From positions 186,001-250,000 of the forward strand of contig CAJXJK010000004.1 of assembly GCA_913054135.1 (NCBI GenBank): a stretch of DNA of 64,000 nt. Direction: 5' to 3'. The position numbers and the translations under genes were made by a program. This document shows positions 60,234-64,000 of this stretch, piece after piece; the stretch's first letter is position 1, and every line of letters starts with the position of its first letter. This DNA is from an uncultured Flavobacteriales bacterium (GTDB taxonomy: Bacteria; Bacteroidota; Bacteroidia; Flavobacteriales_D; Crocinitomicaceae). The notes beneath the pieces are model-generated. The model worked only from the letters and a program-made list of their open reading frames with translations, did no database searches and had not been told where the DNA came from.

Positions 60234-62636
60234 TTAGTTTCTTAAAATCTTTCCTTTTGTTACAATGCTCTGAATTCTTTCAAGCGTCTTCTTCTTAGTA
60301 CATAAGTCTAAGAATGCTTTACGCTCCAAATCCAATAAGAATTGTTCATTTACTTTTGTTGGTTCAGATAAATCCCCACCAGCTAATACAAATCCTAATT
60401 TTTCAGAAATGTATGCATCATGCTCAGAAATGTACTTTCCATGCTCCATTGAATCGGCCCCAACATAAACAATACCTAAGGCTTCATTTCCTAATACAGT
60501 AATATCTTTCGCCATTACTGGTTGAGTGTATCCCGCATTGAACATTGAAAGTGCCGCTTCTTTAGCTCTTGTTAATTGATAATCTCTATCAACAACAACC
60601 TCATCAATTCCTTTTCTCAGGTACCCTAAATCAAATGCTTCATAAGCAGATGTTGAAACTTGAGCTTGACCAATTGTCAAAAATGAATCTCTGAATCTGT
60701 TAATTCTAACATCTCCCGAATTCAAATTATCAGAAAGTCTTTTGGCGAACTCTTTCGTTCCACCTCCACCAGGGATAAGACCAACTCCAAACTCAACTAG
60801 CCCCATGTAAAGCTCTGCGTGAGCAACAACTTTATCTGCATGCATTGACATCTCACATCCACCACCTAAGGCCATGTTATGAGGTGCAACTACTACAGGA
60901 CAAGAAGAATATCTGATTCTCATCATAGTGTCTTGGAATTGCTTGATAGCAAAGTTTAACTCATCATACTCTTGCTCTACAGCCATCATGAAGATTAAAC
61001 CAACATTGGCTCCAGCTGAGAAATTTTGACCGTTATTTGAAATAACTAATCCTTTATATTCAGTTTCTGCTAAATCAATTCCTTTTTGGATTCCGGCCAA
61101 AACACCTCCTCCAATTGTATTCATCTTAGTATGGAACTCTAAGTTTAAGATTCCGTCTCCTAAATCAATCAAGTGACAATCTGAATTTTCCCAAACTGTT
61201 TTAGAATCTCTAAGGTTATCAATGAATAATAAATCTTCAGTTCCAGGAATCACTTTGTACCCCCCTGAGTTTTGATCGTAGTACTTTTTTAATCCATCTT
61301 CTAATTTGTAGAATGATGTATTTCCTTTAGCAACCATGTCTGTAATCCAAGCAGCAGGAGTTTTCCCTTGCTCTTTCATGATTGCTATTGCTTTCTCTAA
61401 ACCAACAACATCCCAAGTTTCAAATGGACCTAATTCCCATCCAAATCCAGCTTTTAATGCGTCATCTACTTTATAAACCTCATCAGAAATTTCTGGAATT
61501 CTGTGAGATACATATGAGAATAAACCAGAAAATAATTTCTTGAAGAAATCTCCTGCTTTGTCTTTTGAATAATAAAGCATTCTAGTTCTCTCTGCCAAAT
61601 CATCAACTGATTTAGTAGCCGCAAGAATTGGGAAATCAGCTCTTAATTTTGAACGATACTCCATTGTTTTAAGATCAAGTGTCAAGATTTCTTTCTTGCC
61701 ATCTTTTACTTCTTTCTTATAAAACCCTTGCTTAGTTTTTGATCCTAACCAATTGTTCTCAACCATTTTCGCCACATAAGCTGGTAATTTGAAAGATTCT
61801 CTTTCTTCATCTTCAGGACAATTTTCGGTTAATCCATTAGCTACATGAACCAAAGTATCTAATCCAACAACATCACATGTTCTGAAAGTTGCTGATTTTG
61901 GACGACCCAATACTGGCCCCGTCAATTTATCAACTTCTTCGACAGTCAAATCCATTTCTTCAACGGCATGGAACAACGACATAATAGAATAAACACCTAC
62001 TCTATTAGCAATAAATGCAGGAGTATCTTTACACAAAACAGTTTTCTTACCTAAGAATCTAGCGCCATACTTCATAAAGAAGTCTGTTACTTCAGGATCA
62101 GTCTTTGGAGTTGGAATAACTTCCAATAACTTTAAATATCTCGGAGGATTAAAGAAGTGAGTTCCACAGAAATGCTTCTGAAAATCTTCAGATCTGCCCG
62201 CTAACATCATGTTAATCGGAATACCAGAAGTATTAGAAGAAACTAATGTTCCTGGTTTTCTGAATTTATCAACTCCTTCAAAGATTATCTTTTTGATATC
62301 TAATCTTTCTACAACAACTTCAATCACCCAGTCACAAGAAGCAATATCTTTCATATTATCTTCAAAGTTCCCAGTGGTAATTCTTGAAGCGAATGACTTT
62401 TTATAGATTGGAGAAGGCTTTGACTTCAGTGATGCTTTCAAAAAGTCATCAACTAATCTATTTCTAACTGCTTTATCTTCTAAAGTCAATCCTTTTGCTT
62501 TCTCTTTGTCGCTCAATTCTCTTGGAACCATATCCAACAATAATACTTCGCAACCAATGTTCGCCAAATGGCAGGCAATACCAGATCCCATAATTCCAGA
62601 TCCTAATACCGCTACTTTTTTAATGTTTCTTTTCAT
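60234..62636 (-). CDS. fadN: FadN-like 3-hydroxyacyl-CoA dehydrogenase / enoyl-CoA hydratase
   Basis: An 800-residue bifunctional beta-oxidation enzyme. The dehydrogenase part comes first: GSGIMGSGIA (residues 12-21) for NAD, then CGTHFFNPPRYLKLLEVIP near residue 145 and a further C-terminal subdomain. The hydratase/crotonase part comes last: SAGANVGLIFMMA near residue 540 and MALGGGCEMSMHADKV near residue 590, GLIPGGGGTKEFAKRL near 630. This order is that of Bacillus FadN, not of E. coli FadB. It heads the structural genes, 15 bases after MarR. Confidence 0.96.
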   Translation of the reverse strand: MKRNIKKVAVLGSGIMGSGIACHLANIGCEVLLLDMVPRELSDKEKAKGLTLEDKAVRNRLVDDFLKASLKSKPSPIYKKSFASRITTGNFEDNMKDIASCDWVIEVVVERLDIKKIIFEGVDKFRKPGTLVSSNTSGIPINMMLAGRSEDFQKHFCGTHFFNPPRYLKLLEVIPTPKTDPEVTDFFMKYGARFLGKKTVLCKDTPAFIANRVGVYSIMSLFHAVEEMDLTVEEVDKLTGPVLGRPKSATFRTCDVVGLDTLVHVANGLTENCPEDEERESFKLPAYVAKMVENNWLGSKTKQGFYKKEVKDGKKEILTLDLKTMEYRSKLRADFPILAATKSVDDLAERTRMLYYSKDKAGDFFKKLFSGLFSYVSHRIPEISDEVYKVDDALKAGFGWELGPFETWDVVGLEKAIAIMKEQGKTPAAWITDMVAKGNTSFYKLEDGLKKYYDQNSGGYKVIPGTEDLLFIDNLRDSKTVWENSDCHLIDLGDGILNLEFHTKMNTIGGGVLAGIQKGIDLAETEYKGLVISNNGQNFSAGANVGLIFMMAVEQEYDELNFAIKQFQDTMMRIRYSSCPVVVAPHNMALGGGCEMSMHADKVVAHAELYMGLVEFGVGLIPGGGGTKEFAKRLSDNLNSGDVRINRFRDSFLTIGQAQVSTSAYEAFDLGYLRKGIDEVVVDRDYQLTRAKEAALSMFNAGYTQPVMAKDITVLGNEALGIVYVGADSMEHGKYISEHDAYISEKLGFVLAGGDLSEPTKVNEQFLLDLERKAFLDLCTKKKTLERIQSIVTKGKILRN

Positions 62637-62651
62637 CTGATAATGAAATTT

Positions 62652-63089
62652 CTATTTATTTTCTTCTAATAATTCTGTTAAATGCTCATCTACTTTTAGC
62701 ATCACCTCAAAAAAGGCCTTCACCTTTGTCTTCGGTAATTTTTCATAAAGAGCTTCATTGAATTCAAGTACGACTTTTTTTGCAACAGATCTTTTCTCTA
62801 CTCCTTCTTCTGTTAAGAAAACAAGAGATTTTCTCTTATCCACTGAATCAGTTTGACGATATATCAAACCTTTGTCTTCCATGTTTTTAAGGGTTCTTGA
62901 GAGACTGGTAGGTTCCATTCCCATCTTTGGACCGAGTGCCGTACTCGGCGTACCTTCTCTTTCAACATTCAATAATATGAATCCCCAAGAGAAAGACATA
63001 TCGTGCTTTGCCGCCATTTGGTTATAATATCTTGAGATCTTAAACCAATTATTGCGGACATGGAATTCAAAAAGTTGCTCTTTATTCAT
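62652..63089 (-). CDS. MarR-family regulator
   Basis: A 145-residue MarR protein. The winged helix is in the middle (about residues 50-110): GTPSTALGPKMGMEPTSLSR, TLKNMEDKGLIYRQTDSVDK with the wing RKSLVFLTEEG. Helices at both ends form the dimer. It lies 15 bases before fadN, in the same direction, and so probably controls this operon and itself, with an acyl-CoA or fatty acid as a likely ligand (inferred from the gene set). A perfect palindrome at 63130-63143 lies in its promoter region. TAACTTTG at 63111-63118 is the probable -7 box. Confidence 0.92.
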   Translation of the reverse strand: MNKEQLFEFHVRNNWFKISRYYNQMAAKHDMSFSWGFILLNVEREGTPSTALGPKMGMEPTSLSRTLKNMEDKGLIYRQTDSVDKRKSLVFLTEEGVEKRSVAKKVVLEFNEALYEKLPKTKVKAFFEVMLKVDEHLTELLEENK

Positions 63090-63110
63090 TTCTTAGTGCT
63101 ATATTAGTAT

Positions 63111-63118
63111 CAAAGTTA
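63111..63118 (-). promoter_or_regulatory. -7 box of MarR-fad operon
   Basis: TAACTTTG on the minus strand matches TAnnTTTG, 21 bases before the MarR start codon. Confidence 0.55.
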
Positions 63119-63129
63119 GCGGTTTTTTC

Positions 63130-63143
63130 TTATGCGCGCATAA
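63130..63143. promoter_or_regulatory. 14-bp perfect palindrome, possible MarR operator
   Basis: TTATGCGCGCATAA is a perfect palindrome. It begins 11 bases upstream of the -7 box of the MarR gene, about where the -33 element should lie, and 61 bases before the S9 peptidase ATG. The flanking sequence is T-rich. MarR proteins usually bind such short palindromes; binding here is inference. Confidence 0.5.
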
Positions 63144-63204
63144 TTTTTTAGGATTTTTTTTGAAATATTTTTTATTTCTTTTTACCACCCAACTTATCAA
63201 CTAT

Positions 63205-64000
63205 ATGAACTCCACTCTTAAATCGATTTGGTTTGCCTTGTTTATCCTCTCAAATTCAATGGCTTTTTCTCAAGAGCTGAAACTAGAAGAAATCATGGCT
63301 GGTGATGATTTTATTGGACATCAACCGAAGAATATAGTTTGGTCCGTAGATAGCAAATCCTTTTATTTTGAATGGGACAATACGGATGAATACAAAGCTT
63401 ACTACCAGGGAACTCTAAAATCCAACAAACCAACTAAAATTGAAACGAAAGAACTCTCAAAACACAATTACAATGGGTTTTTGAGTTCTGATAATGGCGT
63501 TTTCAATTATTCTAAAAGAGGTAATTCAATTTTTAAAATTGAAAATGAACAAGAAACAGAAGTCTTCTCCTATTTTGATTCTTATTACGTTGAGAAAATC
63601 ACAAATGAAGGACGCCTATTCATAACAATTAATAACAACTTGTTTGACCTCGCCCCTACCAAAGGTACATTCAGGCAGCTAACTAATTTTACGAAAGGAA
63701 AGAAACCGACTAAAGGTCAATCGCCTTCTCATCTCGAAGATCAGCAATTAGAACTTTTTCAAATTCAAAAGCAAAGAAAACTCCGAAAGAATAAAAGAGA
63801 TGATTTCAGAGAGAAATCAAGAACTGAAAATATTAAGCCCATATACCTTGACGGCTGGTCTGTAGATTGGATTGAAATGGCTGAAGACGGTAAATGGATG
63901 ATCTACGAATTAACTAAGAGACATAAAAACACAAGCACTTACTACCCTTCTTATCTCAATGAATCTGGAGAAACTGAATTAAGAAACGCCAGACCAAAAG
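63205..64000 (+). CDS. secreted S9 peptidase, 3' end outside window
   Basis: The frame is open from ATG at 63205 to the window end, giving 265 residues of an unfinished protein. The signal peptide is MNSTLKSIWFALFILSNSMAFSQ. The mature N-terminus KLEEIMAGDDFIGHQPKNIVWSVDSKSFYF, with its repeated strand-turn pattern, matches the beta-propeller part of dipeptidyl peptidase IV-type S9 peptidases; the hydrolase domain with catalytic Ser lies beyond the window. It is divergent from the MarR-fad operon with 115 bases between. The assignment rests on the propeller only. Confidence 0.75.
   Translation, partial: MNSTLKSIWFALFILSNSMAFSQELKLEEIMAGDDFIGHQPKNIVWSVDSKSFYFEWDNTDEYKAYYQGTLKSNKPTKIETKELSKHNYNGFLSSDNGVFNYSKRGNSIFKIENEQETEVFSYFDSYYVEKITNEGRLFITINNNLFDLAPTKGTFRQLTNFTKGKKPTKGQSPSHLEDQQLELFQIQKQRKLRKNKRDDFREKSRTENIKPIYLDGWSVDWIEMAEDGKWMIYELTKRHKNTSTYYPSYLNESGETELRNARPK

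Noticed and set aside
1-64000. CRISPR arrays, tRNA or rRNA genes, transposases, integrases or prophage genes
   Set aside because: I looked for repeat-spacer blocks, cloverleaf-like gaps and mobile-element motifs and found none; nearly all sequence is in ordinary chromosomal genes.

Overview
The window looks like a chromosomal segment of an AT-rich Bacteroidota bacterium, most likely of the order Flavobacteriales. Several marker types point there: a polymerase III alpha subunit with a fused N-terminal exonuclease, a MutS2 without Smr domain, a type B ribosomal protein L31 followed by a GlmU-like protein, many MKK...SC lipoproteins, a WG-repeat protein, a head-GIN (DUF2807) protein, and several TAnnTTTG -7 boxes. 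The family cannot be fixed from this sequence. Nearly every base is coding. I see no rRNA, tRNA, CRISPR array, prophage or insertion sequence.

Layout. 1-8 kb: 3' end of a CvfB-like S1 protein, small lipoproteins, an unlisted 55-residue gene, mutS2, a CIA30 protein, a DUF1295 membrane protein and secreted proteins. 7.7-14.9 kb (minus): one tightly packed run, pyrD - HMG-CoA lyase - GIN protein - lipoprotein - NhaC antiporter - ruvX - WG-repeat protein - small DUF3291-like protein. 15-17.5 kb: an outer-membrane protein, and a sigma factor with a membrane protein beside it. 17.7-20 kb: a SanA-like protein and two lipoproteins. 20.2-24.5 kb (plus): rpmE2 - glmU-like - lon - YjdI-type Fe-S protein, followed by a 340-base non-coding stretch with three stem-loops and a strong terminator. 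24.8-31 kb: small proteins, RidA-like protein, FkbM methyltransferase and glycosyltransferase (divergent), smpB, YqgE, class IV aminotransferase and rhomboid. 31-36 kb: L,D-transpeptidase, oligopeptidase B and two secreted proteins in close order. 37-47.7 kb: cytochrome P450, ABC-F ATPase, dnaE, a lipoprotein, peroxiredoxin, ZIP transporter, methyltransferase. 47.8-55.7 kb (plus): siaB-siaC-coaE-nnr; then rhomboid, MoxR ATPase, two tandem four-cysteine membrane proteins, purB. 55.7-57 kb: ECF sigma factor with zinc-type anti-sigma, TspO. 57-63 kb (minus): a MarR-headed fatty-acid beta-oxidation operon fadN-fadA-fadE. The window ends inside a secreted S9 peptidase.

How it fits together. Most genes are housekeeping or envelope functions. 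The least explained pieces are the structured non-coding stretch after lon-yjdI (two stem-loops with the same CG-AGAAAT-CG apex), the tandem four-cysteine two-helix proteins behind MoxR, the SiaB/SiaC phosphorylation pair without its usual partners, the periplasmic extension on the NhaC antiporter, and a 14-bp perfect palindrome in front of the MarR-fad operon. I found no clearly new multi-gene system; these are the best candidates. Several start codons were moved from the longest open frame to a better supported ATG; the reason is given in each entry.
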